Source: Lachnospiraceae bacterium C6A11 (GTDB lineage Bacteria; Bacillota; Clostridia; Lachnospirales; Lachnospiraceae). From it: a DNA stretch of 64,000 nucleotides. Below are positions 41,715-51,800 of the stretch, piece by piece. A model generated the notes under the pieces. That model had not been told where the DNA came from. It did no database searches and saw only the letters and a program-made list of their open reading frames with translations. The DNA lies in assembly GCA_000702245.1 (NCBI GenBank), contig JNKY01000015.1, positions 1 to 64,000 on the forward strand, in the 5' to 3' direction. The stretch's first letter is position 1. The number at the start of each line of letters is the position of its first letter. The position numbers and the translations under genes are program-made.

Positions 41715-43691
41715 TTATTTAACAGCCTCAACTACAGCGTCAGCCGTAATTCCAAAGTAAGGGAACAGCTTTCCTGCCGGTGCAGAAGCACCAAAGCTTC
41801 TCATTCCGACAAACTTTCCGTCGAGTCCGATGTATTTACCCCATCCAAACTCGCTGAGTGCCTCAACAGCAACTCTCTTTCTAACAGCCTTCGGAAGCAC
41901 AGCCTCCTTGTATTCTTCACTCTGATCCTCGAAGAGGTCAACGCAAGGCATACTTACAACTCTTACATCCACGCCGTCAGCTGCCAGGCGAGCCTTTGCT
42001 TCAACTGCAAGCTGAACCTCAGAACCTGTTGCGATGATGATCGCATCCGGAACTTCCTTAGTAGAATCAGCAAGTATATATCCGCCCTTAAGAGCATCCT
42101 TTCCTGAACCCTCAAGCTGTGGAAGGTTCTGTCTTGTAAGAACAAGTGCAGAAGGTGCATCCTTCTTGGTCAATGCAAAATACCAAGCTGCAGCAGTCTC
42201 AGCGGCATCAGCAGGTCTCCATACATAGAAGTTTGGAAGAGCTCTGAGCATAGCAAGCTGCTCGATTGGCTGATGAGTAGGTCCATCCTCGCCAACACCG
42301 ATACTGTCATGTGTAAGTACAAAAGTAAGCGGTGCATGCATCAGTGCAGAAAGTCTAGCCATCGGCTTAACGTAATCACTGAATACGAAGAAGGTTGAAA
42401 CGAATGGCTTAAGTCCGCCGTGGAGGTAGATACCGTTTCCGATAGCGGTCATGGCAATCTCTCTAACGCCGAAGTGCATATTGCAGCCCTCAGGTGTCTC
42501 TTTCGAGAAGTCGCCCTTATCAGCCATATAAGTCTTGGTCGAAGGTGAAAGGTCTGCAGCACCTCCGAACATATTTGGAACGATGTCCTTAATGAGGTTG
42601 ATGATCTTGCCGGAAACATTTCTTGTTGCCTCAGGCTTATCAACTACCTTCCAGAAAGTCTCATTATCGTAAAGCTTCTCAGCTTCATTTCCGTTAAAAT
42701 ACTTGTCCCAGAGTTCCTTCATCTCAGGATATGCAGCAAAGTATTTCTCCATAAGGCTGTTCCAGTCATCTTCGTAAGCCTGGTTTGCCTTTGCGATAGC
42801 TGCGTAGTTATCATAAACATCCTGAGGAACCTTGAATGGCTCTGTCTCCTCCCAGCCGAGGTTCTCGCGAAGCGCTGCTACATTGTCAACGCCGAGAGGC
42901 TCGCCGTGAGCAGAAGCCTTGCCTTCCTTAGCAGGGCAGCCTGCACCGATCTTGGTCTTGATCTCGATGAAGGAAGGTCTTGTCTTGTCAGCCTTAGCCT
43001 CCTCGATTGCCTTAGCGATCGCATCAACATCTGTTCCGTCCTCAACGCGGAGAGTCTGGAAACCAAATGCCTCGAAACGCTTCTGAACGTTCTCGCGGAA
43101 GGCGATATTTGTGCCACCCTCGATGGAAATATCATTTGAATCGTAAAGAACGATAAGCTTCTCAAGTCCGAGGGTTCCGGCAAGTGAGAATGCCTCATAA
43201 GAGATACCCTCCATCATACAGCCGTCGCCGCCGAGTACATATGTATAGTGATCAACTACCGGGAAGCCTTCCTTGTTAAATACGCTTGCAAGATGCTTCT
43301 CTGCGATAGCCATACCTGTTGCCATAGCCATACCCGCACCAAGAGGTCCTGTTGTAGCCTCTACACCGATTGTGTGGCCATACTCCGGATGTCCCGGTGT
43401 AAGACTTCCGAACTGACGGAAGTTACTGAGATCCTCAGTTGTAAGTCCGTATCCGAAAAGGTGAAGCAGTGAATAAAGGAGCATAGAACCATGTCCGCCT
43501 GAGAGGATGAACCTGTCGCGGTTCTCCCACTTAGGGTTAGCCGGATTGTGTCTAAGGTACTTTGCCCAGAGTGTGTAAGCCATAGGAGCTGCGCCGAGAG
43601 GAAGTCCCGGATGTCCTGAATTGGCCTTCTGGATAGCATCAGCCGAAAGGATCCTGATCGCATTGATTGATTTTGTCTCGATAGGTGTCAT
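41715..43691 (-). CDS. tkt: Transketolase
   Basis: A 658-residue thiamine-diphosphate enzyme of the pentose phosphate pathway. Visible are the substrate-binding [20 protein letters not shown] start, the ThDP motif [19 protein letters not shown]-like (about 155-175, GDG...), the central FGAADLS-like segment ([13 protein letters not shown]), and the C-terminal [18 protein letters not shown]. Length is typical (about 660). ATG at 43691 is chosen because the N-terminus [13 protein letters not shown] then matches relatives; an upstream ATG at 43754 would add 21 residues without a ribosome-binding site. The chosen start also has only a weak site. Confidence 0.96.
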   Translation of the reverse strand: MTPIETKSINAIRILSADAIQKANSGHPGLPLGAAPMAYTLWAKYLRHNPANPKWENRDRFILSGGHGSMLLYSLLHLFGYGLTTEDLSNFRQFGSLTPGHPEYGHTIGVEATTGPLGAGMAMATGMAIAEKHLASVFNKEGFPVVDHYTYVLGGDGCMMEGISYEAFSLAGTLGLEKLIVLYDSNDISIEGGTNIAFRENVQKRFEAFGFQTLRVEDGTDVDAIAKAIEEAKADKTRPSFIEIKTKIGAGCPAKEGKASAHGEPLGVDNVAALRENLGWEETEPFKVPQDVYDNYAAIAKANQAYEDDWNSLMEKYFAAYPEMKELWDKYFNGNEAEKLYDNETFWKVVDKPEATRNVSGKIINLIKDIVPNMFGGAADLSPSTKTYMADKGDFSKETPEGCNMHFGVREIAMTAIGNGIYLHGGLKPFVSTFFVFSDYVKPMARLSALMHAPLTFVLTHDSIGVGEDGPTHQPIEQLAMLRALPNFYVWRPADAAETAAAWYFALTKKDAPSALVLTRQNLPQLEGSGKDALKGGYILADSTKEVPDAIIIATGSEVQLAVEAKARLAADGVDVRVVSMPCVDLFEDQSEEYKEAVLPKAVRKRVAVEALSEFGWGKYIGLDGKFVGMRSFGASAPAGKLFPYFGITADAVVEAVK

Positions 43692-43805
43692 AGTTTTTTC
43701 TCGCTTTCTTATAAAATAATCTATCTTGTCAAGGTTCCGTCCGGAACCACCCATCCTGCTTTAAAATACAGGCAACACTTCATAATCTTTCATTCTCACA
43801 GCGAA

Positions 43806-43834
43806 AGTATAGCATAAATATTCATTGGTGAAAA
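43806..43834 (-). promoter_or_regulatory. Transketolase promoter
   Basis: On the minus strand TTTTCA (43829-43834) and TATACT (43806-43811) are 17 bp apart. A perfect TATAAT for the opposite direction lies close by at 43851-43856, with only a weak -35, and may start the next gene. Confidence 0.6.
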
Positions 43835-43943
43835 GTAGAAAGAAGTGTGTTATAATACGGATTTGTAGTGTTTTTTTACTAAAATATGAAAGTAATCAGG
43901 TTTATTGCAAGGTCGCGCTGTATACGTCGGCATTATAAATATT

Positions 43944-44633
43944 ATGGAACAAAATACTTTAGTCACAAATAAAAATGCTCTCATTGAGGGCGCTGTAAAC
44001 TACATATTTGCATTCATGATGGTATGTATCATTCCGATCATCCTGACTCCGATCGCAGATAAGCTGGGCCCGATGCATTACAGCACCATAAGCGGTCTTC
44101 TGCTCGGAATCTTCGAACTCCTTGTCTGGGGAGTGCTGCTGATCGTATTTCATCAGATCTATAAAAGGCTGCAGAATAAAGGAATCTTCACCCGCTATGA
44201 AGATGCAAAGGTTATGATCTCCACCGGAAGCCTTATGATAGCTTCCGTGATCACCATCGCAATGATACTCATCATAAGCATCAGGATAGGCTTCAAGGTT
44301 AAGGTCTTCTACGACTTCGGCGAGAAGCTGATGGGCTACGACGCTTTTAACAGGATAGGCGATCTTCTTGGCAGGATCGGCAGATGTCTCTTCATCCCTA
44401 TAATGTGCCGCGGCGCATATATCCTGTCAGGCTTTGCGAAGAAACCGGCTGCCCGCTACATAGTGTATTTCCTTCTTGTAGTGCTCTACGGTCTGTTCGA
44501 TATCTTCTACTTTGACGTTAAGTTTCCGGCGATCTACGCCATGTTCTTCGTAAGCTTCGGAGCACTTTACCTCCTCTTGAAGAAGCATTACGGCAAGACC
44601 TACGCGCTGTCGCTAATGATATACCTGCTGTAG
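43944..44633 (+). CDS. Five-to-six-helix membrane protein of unknown function
   Basis: A 229-residue hydrophobic protein. Helices lie at about residues 16-38, 50-72, 88-110, 140-160, 165-185 and 190-210. I see no catalytic motif and recognise no family. It is followed after 15 bp by the LTA-synthase-like gene, so it may work in envelope polymer synthesis or in placing that enzyme. The ATG at 43944 lacks a clear ribosome-binding site; an in-frame TTG at 43905 is the alternative start. Confidence 0.7.
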   Translation: MEQNTLVTNKNALIEGAVNYIFAFMMVCIIPIILTPIADKLGPMHYSTISGLLLGIFELLVWGVLLIVFHQIYKRLQNKGIFTRYEDAKVMISTGSLMIASVITIAMILIISIRIGFKVKVFYDFGEKLMGYDAFNRIGDLLGRIGRCLFIPIMCRGAYILSGFAKKPAARYIVYFLLVVLYGLFDIFYFDVKFPAIYAMFFVSFGALYLLLKKHYGKTYALSLMIYLL

Positions 44634-44648
44634 TTAGGATAAATTAGC

Positions 44649-46682
44649 ATGAAAAATCGAATTCTAGCATTCATAAAAACCAATCTAACGGTCATACTTT
44701 TCGTTGTCTTCTCGGTCCTTATCGAGATGATCTCGGTTTATTCGATTGAAAAAAGCCCATTCATCAGCTATCCATGGATCTGGCTCGGCCTTCTCTTTCT
44801 GATCGCCGGCATCATGCTGATGATAAAGAGCGAGCTTGTGCGCCTCATAATCGGTGTCAGCTTCATGGCTGTCCAGTCTATTATCTGTATGATCATGGCC
44901 GTGCTCTTCAACATGGCGGGACAGTATTTCGACTTCGGAATGCTCAACCTCAGGAACGACGCCTTCGGTATCCTCGAAAATATACCTATGGACTTCGTCA
45001 CCTTCTACACAGCGCTTTTCTTCTGCCTGGTATTTGCTATTTCAACAGCAAGGCGCCGCAGAAAGAATGTCGAGCAGCAGGCAAGTGAGAACACAGCCGA
45101 GATTAAGACCAAAAAGCGCATCCGCCTTATCAGTGGCTCAGCCATTGCAGCTGCCGGACTTCTTGTGGCTGTACTCTCAACCTACAATGTCAACAAAGAC
45201 CAGAAGAGCAAATACGACGACCTGCGCTACTCCACCGACAGCTCTGTCTACAACGCCTACGGCGTCAGCGGCAACCTGATAAATGAGTTCGCAAGCGGCC
45301 TCATTTTCACAGAAAACGAGGTTATCGCGGACAGTAAGGTCAACGACTTTATTTACGCCGAGGTTTCGGAGCCTACCGACTGCTTCGGTATTTCCAAGGA
45401 CAATAACGTGGTTGTGGTTCTCGTGGAATCCCTTGAGTGGTTCGGCATGATGAAGAAAGATTACCTTCCGAACGCCCTTCCTCTTACGGACGAGCAGTAC
45501 GCGGAACTCTTCCCGAACCTGACCGCCTTCGAGAGCAGCAGCGTGGTCATGACGGATTTCCACTCGAAGGAGAAGACCGACATCTCTGAGACCATGAGCA
45601 TACTCGGTTCATATCCGACTCACGGCTACATCAATTATGACTATTATGAGGGTGCGATACCGCAGACCATTCCAAATATACTTCGGTCGCTCTACGATGA
45701 TGACATCGTGATCAACTCCTACCATAATGGCTCGAAGACCTTCTACAACAGAGACGTTGCGCATGTCAGCTACGGCTTCAGCCACTTCATGAGTTCAGAG
45801 GAAATGTACCAGCTTTCAGACCAGATGCAGAAGGACGGTCTCGCTGACCACGAGATCATGCATAACTATATGGGCGAGGGTGAGCGAAACCTCGACTCGG
45901 AAATGATCGAGCTCTGTAAGGATAAGATGTTCCCACAGGATCAGAGATTCTTCACCTACATTACTTCCATCACCATGCATGGCATGTATTACGAGCGTAA
46001 GAATCTTGCTGATTATAAGAAGAAGCTCCTTTCGATCTACACGGACCGCACCGGTTCCGATGAAGAGGAGCTGCTGATCAATTACCTCTGCACGGTTATG
46101 GAGTTCGACAAGGCTCTCGGCCTCTTGATGGATGACCTCAGAGAAAAAGGCCTCCTTGACCACACAACCATCGTGCTCTTCGGAGACCATAACTGCTACT
46201 ACCAGGATCTTAGTAACTACGTTAAAAATATATATGATTACGATACCGAGATGAACTACAGCGACCTCTACCGCGTGCCTCTCATGATCTACGATGAGCA
46301 CGTCGGCCACAAGGTGATCGACAAATTCACCTGCACAGCTGACATTGCACCGACCATCCTGGATCTCCTCGGTATCAAATACTATAGCAACATATACTAC
46401 GGCCACTCCGTATTTTCGGAGGAAGAATCTGTCATATATTCAAGGGCCTATAACTTCTTCGTAGATGACGGAATCGTTGCAAAGAGCCTTTCCAGACCGC
46501 TCTTCAAGGCGGATAACATAACTGATGAAGACTGGGACGACTTCCGCGATCGCGGAAATACACTTATCGACAAGCTGGAATACTGCGACCAGATATTTAC
46601 AAGAGATTTCTTCTCGGACAAAGCCAACTATGATATGTTCCTGGAAAAGATGAAGGATATTAACTCGGAGCTTATCCAATAA
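44649..46682 (+). CDS. LTA synthase family (sulfatase-fold phosphoglycerol transferase)
   Basis: A 677-residue enzyme. Four or five N-terminal helices (about 8-170) precede an extracellular sulfatase-type domain (about 245-640). The domain opens with VVVLVESLEWFGMM, has the likely catalytic Thr in SKEKTDISETMSIL, and the metal-binding DHNCYY (VLFGDH) and ITMHGMYY segments, then DIAPTILDLLGI. Family members polymerise glycerol phosphate on lipid anchors or transfer phosphoglycerol to glycans; the exact substrate is unclear. The preceding small membrane gene is probably co-transcribed. Confidence 0.9.
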   Translation: MKNRILAFIKTNLTVILFVVFSVLIEMISVYSIEKSPFISYPWIWLGLLFLIAGIMLMIKSELVRLIIGVSFMAVQSIICMIMAVLFNMAGQYFDFGMLNLRNDAFGILENIPMDFVTFYTALFFCLVFAISTARRRRKNVEQQASENTAEIKTKKRIRLISGSAIAAAGLLVAVLSTYNVNKDQKSKYDDLRYSTDSSVYNAYGVSGNLINEFASGLIFTENEVIADSKVNDFIYAEVSEPTDCFGISKDNNVVVVLVESLEWFGMMKKDYLPNALPLTDEQYAELFPNLTAFESSSVVMTDFHSKEKTDISETMSILGSYPTHGYINYDYYEGAIPQTIPNILRSLYDDDIVINSYHNGSKTFYNRDVAHVSYGFSHFMSSEEMYQLSDQMQKDGLADHEIMHNYMGEGERNLDSEMIELCKDKMFPQDQRFFTYITSITMHGMYYERKNLADYKKKLLSIYTDRTGSDEEELLINYLCTVMEFDKALGLLMDDLREKGLLDHTTIVLFGDHNCYYQDLSNYVKNIYDYDTEMNYSDLYRVPLMIYDEHVGHKVIDKFTCTADIAPTILDLLGIKYYSNIYYGHSVFSEEESVIYSRAYNFFVDDGIVAKSLSRPLFKADNITDEDWDDFRDRGNTLIDKLEYCDQIFTRDFFSDKANYDMFLEKMKDINSELIQ

Positions 46683-46777
46683 TTTACAACATATAAATAA
46701 TCAATGAATGAATCTATTATGATCATCGATCAGATAAAAATGATACACCGTATGATGATCAACCGATTTATGATCAC

Positions 46778-46809
46778 AAAAAACCGCCGCAACTCTGCAG
46801 CGGTTTTTT
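46778..46809. terminator. Bidirectional terminator between converging genes
   Basis: AAAAAACCGC (46778-46787) and GCGGTTTTTT (46800-46809) pair perfectly. A and T tracts on both sides let it serve the LTA-type gene and the leftward gene at 46821. Confidence 0.88.
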
Positions 46810-46820
46810 ACGTATAGATA

Positions 46821-48737
46821 TCAGGCCTGAACTGTCTTCTTTGCGGCCTTCTTTTTAATGATCGAAACTATAACAAGTATTATTATAAGCACTGCGGCAG
46901 CGCTGAAGGAGATGATCGAGCTTGCAAGATATTCCTTCTTCTCATCGATCTTTGAAGCGACCTCCGACAACGGAGTCTTTTTTAGAAGATCGATAAAGCT
47001 GCTTCCCGAAAGGTCCTTTCCGGCTTTAAAATGCATGATCAGCTGCCAGATACCTGCTCCTATGAAACAACAGATCATGGAAACCGCAAAGGAGAAGATA
47101 ACTGTCGGAACAGTCTTTACTGCTCTACCCTTCTTCTCATTCCTCTTCATCAGAAGAGTTGTAAGGCCTGCAGTAAACAGCGCCAGGAACATTGAGATGC
47201 CAATCGTGAAGAGAAGTGGCTTTATGCCATTATCCTTCTTCCTGGTGCCATTCGTCTTAACTAAACCTTTTTTCGTAACGTGAATACTTCTTGCTGTTAT
47301 ATTTCCTGCGGAATCAGAAGCTTCAAAGGTGAATGTCTTCTCATCCTCATCCATCTTACCTATGTAGCTGAAGCTTCCGTCTGCTTCGCAGGCTATCTTC
47401 TCGCCGTTGCAGCTAAGCTCGCCGGCGTCAGTCTTTCCCGCAAATCTCACAGTGCTCTCAGAGGTTACCATACTGTCCGTCGCGCCATAAATATCTATGT
47501 ACGGTGGCATCGTGTCAACCGAAATAACCTTTGTCTCGGTATAGCAGACATTTCCGTCCTCAACCTGGATGGTAAGATCGTTAGTTGCCATGCTCTCAAG
47601 ACTCACCTGTGCGGTGCTGCTGCCTCTCCACACTATCTCGGTCTGCGCCTCATTAAGTATGATCCTTCCCGGATATTCACTACTTCCGGCGTCAAACTTG
47701 ATCACCGCATTCTGTCCGTTCGTGATCTCCGCCGTCTCAATCTCAAGGCTTATCGGCAGCTCAGGCTTAAAGGTCTTCGACCATGATATGAAACCTGCGT
47801 CCCTGTCCTTCGCATTGATCTGCACCGTAATATCACCGTCAGCCGGATCAAAAAGAATATGATCGTCAAATACTCTGTCATAATAACTCTGAGCCGCAAG
47901 ATACTGCTTCGCATCGCCCTGCACTATCATAAGCGCAAACTCGTCGCAGTTACATTCCTGCGCGGACGCGTCAAAATGTATATCCACCGTTCCGTCTGTT
48001 ACGTTGCACTCGATAGAGAGGCACTCATCCTTGCCTGCGGCTGTATTTCCGCTGATACTAAGCGTATTTTCAAGGAGCATACTGTCCCTGACCTCAACGC
48101 CGGTACCGTCCTCACCGTAAACCTCAACCATAAGCCGGTAATCGCCGTCCATAAGCATCTCCGGGTAGAACGCGAAATTCTCTTCTCCACCGGCAGAGCC
48201 TGAACCATCGCAAAGCTTGATGCGGGTAGTGATATTTTCGTCAGCATCCAGCTGTACGGCAGTGATGATGTATCTGTAATAATTATTTCCGTAATTAACC
48301 GTTATCCCTCCGATGACCTTCGGAACCTTCATGCCCGCTTCCGGCGAGGCAGAAAAATAAGCATTCTCGATTGAAATATTCTTATGCCACGGAAGAACAT
48401 CTATCGTGATCTCCTGATTTTTGCCCTTCTCGTAGTCAACAGTCCAGTCGCCCGAAGAAGCATTAGAGATGCAGTAATAGGTTGCATTGTCACCCTCTAT
48501 CACCTGGTCAAAATCCTCAGGCTTCTCGTACTTCTTACCGTTCGGCGCATTAAATACAACCACCGGCTTCTCCGTATCGTAGCCTACGATGATAGTAATA
48601 TCCATCGACTTCTCAAGCGTTACAAGCGGTCCTGTAGCAGCCGAAACACTTAGCCCGCTGGAGAGTAGATAGCAGATGACCATAGCCACAGCTAACACCT
48701 TCAGCAGTATTCTATTTTTAACGGAAACCTGTTTCAT
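46821..48737 (-). CDS. Exported protein with Ig-like domains and C-terminal membrane helices
   Basis: A 638-residue protein. A signal peptide (about 1-33, ending SVSA) is followed by beta-rich extracellular domains. Ig-like character is clearest at about 390-500 (VDTMPPYIDIYGATDSMVTSE; FEASDSAGNITARSIHV), resembling bacterial Big/PKD-type modules. Three hydrophobic helices near the C-terminus (about 512-535, 550-575, 605-628) end in KKKAAKK. I do not recognise a specific family. It starts 80 bp after the vWA protein gene and probably belongs to the same transcript and envelope complex. Confidence 0.78.
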   Translation of the reverse strand: MKQVSVKNRILLKVLAVAMVICYLLSSGLSVSAATGPLVTLEKSMDITIIVGYDTEKPVVVFNAPNGKKYEKPEDFDQVIEGDNATYYCISNASSGDWTVDYEKGKNQEITIDVLPWHKNISIENAYFSASPEAGMKVPKVIGGITVNYGNNYYRYIITAVQLDADENITTRIKLCDGSGSAGGEENFAFYPEMLMDGDYRLMVEVYGEDGTGVEVRDSMLLENTLSISGNTAAGKDECLSIECNVTDGTVDIHFDASAQECNCDEFALMIVQGDAKQYLAAQSYYDRVFDDHILFDPADGDITVQINAKDRDAGFISWSKTFKPELPISLEIETAEITNGQNAVIKFDAGSSEYPGRIILNEAQTEIVWRGSSTAQVSLESMATNDLTIQVEDGNVCYTETKVISVDTMPPYIDIYGATDSMVTSESTVRFAGKTDAGELSCNGEKIACEADGSFSYIGKMDEDEKTFTFEASDSAGNITARSIHVTKKGLVKTNGTRKKDNGIKPLLFTIGISMFLALFTAGLTTLLMKRNEKKGRAVKTVPTVIFSFAVSMICCFIGAGIWQLIMHFKAGKDLSGSSFIDLLKKTPLSEVASKIDEKKEYLASSIISFSAAAVLIIILVIVSIIKKKAAKKTVQA

Positions 48738-48817
48738 CTATATATCCCCTGACCGGCAGATGTAAACTCCACCCTATTTTTTTCTACAATCAGAACAATC
48801 ATCCGCCTTGTTTTCTA

Positions 48818-51800
48818 TCAATACTTGTGTGAACTGAGTGCCTTGTCCTCATCGCCCCAGACAAGCTGGAAGCTTACGTTCTTTCCATTCGATGCAGAAC
48901 CATGAGCGAGAACCGCAAAGGCAATATGTCCATTCTGCTGCTTGTACCAGCCAATGAAGAAGTCGCCGTGAGCTCTCTCTTCAGCAACAAATATCCACCA
49001 GCCCAGCTTCACGTGGAATTCGCCGGCAGCCGAAAGTCCGATAACCTGATCGGTTATGGCAAGGCCTATAGTTCCTGTAAGTTCAAGAAGGAAGTTGTCC
49101 TCATCGATCTTCGGTCCTACGGTAACCTCCACAATCGCTCCGTTCGGCTCATCCTGCACCACAAACAGCGGATTCTCATAATCAAGCCCAAAGCCCAGCT
49201 GAATCTTCGCATGACCGAGTTCAACAAACTCCAGTAGCTTTGCTGTTGCCTCCGCCCTTATACGGAATTCCTTAAGCCTGAATCCCAGAGTAACATCATC
49301 CAGCTTGAACAGACTCACATCGCCGACATATTTCTCAAGTCCCTTGCAATAAGCAGATATCTTGGCAAAGGAGATATCCATCGAACCTACAAGCTCCATC
49401 GAGAAGAGCGAAGTCCAGTCTTTTGTAACATCAACCTTGCTTATGTCCTGAAGCCCCAGCTTGAAATCACTGAGCGTAACCGGCACACTTCCTAAATACG
49501 TATTTATGTCCTTATCGGCCATAAGCATGATCTTATCAAGCTTCCAGTCTTTAAGAGCTATCTCAAAACCGACTCCATCGGCAAGCAGAGCGACATTTGC
49601 AGTCACCTTCAGCGAAACATCACCGCTCTTGGTATCTATCGAGAACTTCATATCGCCCGGGTTCATATACATATATGTATTTCCCAGCTTCACCGGCGTC
49701 ATTTCACGCTTTTCACTGTTGCCAAAGTTTATTTCCAGCTTGAAGTCCACTCTATTCTTGCTCAGCGTGAGCGCGACATCCGAATCAAGTGAATAACGGA
49801 ATATGTCATCTGCTCCAATTTGCGACAGAACCTTCCCCTGGAACGGAAATGCCGAAGAAAATGCATCCAGATCCAGCACAGCTCTGTCCGGATAGATCTT
49901 CAGACCTGCAGAATCTCCCTGGAGCTTCATGAAATCATGAAGATAAAAACCGCCCACTACCATAGTATCCACCGGATAATCATCCGAGGTGCCATTCTTC
50001 GTCTGGTCGTTATAAATCTGCACCTTTCCGCCAACCGGCAGACTTGCCGTGATACCCTTCTTTGCATAATAGCCCGAAAGGCCGCCTATCGATGTATCGG
50101 TGAACAAAACTGTTGTCTTGCCGAAATCCATTGTAATATTGTAGTCATTCTCGCGGTCGCCCGTAAGAGTAACAGGATCGTTGAAGATCAGCCAGTCGTT
50201 AAGCTGAACGAGGCCCGACATCTCAACTGTATTTCCGGTCTCACGGACATTCGTCGCCGTAAATATATATTCACCGAAGCGGATAACATTTGTATCGCCG
50301 CCCGAAACTATAAGGCCGCTGGCAAAAACAGCTCTCCTGTTGTTGTATGTCACATAAACATCGTATATTCCGGTCGGAATCTTACCCGGAACCGTAACCT
50401 TCGCTGATGTGCTGTCAATATACTCCACGGTACATTCATAATTGTCCATACCACTGAGCTTAATGGACATCTTGGCATCCTTGTCAAACTCCTCACCAAT
50501 CAGAGTAAGATACTGCGGCGCCTGAGAAGGATAGATCATCTTCTCCTTCAGACCGTTGATCACAACGTCTCCAAAGGTTATTTTTAACTTGCTTTCGTTA
50601 TCATTGTCTTTCAGATCATTACTAAAGAGCGAGTAGTCCGCCCTCGCAAAAATGATCGGCGAATTCTCATACCTTATCTCAAGGAATCTGTCCACCCTGT
50701 AGGTATCTATCGGCTCGTAGCTTACAAGATATCTGTTCTGACTTATGCTGTAAATATAGTTGTAGAAGGTTGTTATCGAATCCGAAGAATCGACATAGTA
50801 ATACTCGCCATTTCCATAAGACGAATACTGCTTCAGAAGTCCGGCATCAACACCATTTCCAAGGCCAACCGAATAGATGGAAATATTTCTGTTCACGCAA
50901 GTCTCGTGCAGCTTATCAAGCTCGTCCGGTCCCGGAGCTCCATCCTGGCCGTCGCTCATCAGGATCATGATATTCAGAGTCCTGCTGCCGCTGTCAGGGA
51001 ACATTGTATTTGCGTACTGAACAGCATCGAAGATGTCGGTTCCTCCGTCCGCGCAGAGTGCATCTGCAGTTTCCTTCAGCTTATCCTTCGACGAACCAAG
51101 TGGTGCAACATAGTTCTCCTTAACGCCGCTGGCGAAAGGAACTATACCTATCTTGATGCTCGGATCGGCATTCTCCACGAAGGCCTTAACCGCTGCACTC
51201 AGATCATTTCTCGGCTTACCATCCATACTACCCGAATCATCGCAGACCAATACAACGTTGATAGAATCGTAGGTGATCTTCTCAACTGTATAATCCGTTA
51301 TCTCGCAGTCAGTATCGGTAACATCCATGTGAGCCTTGAACTCATCCGGATCCTTCGCAAGCACATCGTCACTTGAAACGACTGCAGTTATCTTGTTCGG
51401 AAATGCTTCCTTATCAACCGAGATAATGCTTATCGAACCGGCCATCTGGTTGAGTGTGTCGGTCATATCATCGTCAAGCGAACCGCCCGGCTGATTGTCC
51501 GAACCGTTGTTATTATATTCGTCATCGTTGTCGTAGTTATCGTAATTGTTATTATAGTTATTGTAGTCATCATCATAATTATCATAATTGTCGTTATAAT
51601 CATTATAATCGTCATCATGATAATTATTGTTGTTATTTATCGCATCATCAATGATCGGATTATTTGTGCTTTCCTCTGTATTGTTCCAGATATCCACTCC
51701 CGGATTATTGTTATTTCCGTTATTCATCGCGTCATCGATGAACTGATTGCTTGTACTCTCTTCTGTATTATTCCAGATGTCCACTCCAGGATTATTGTTA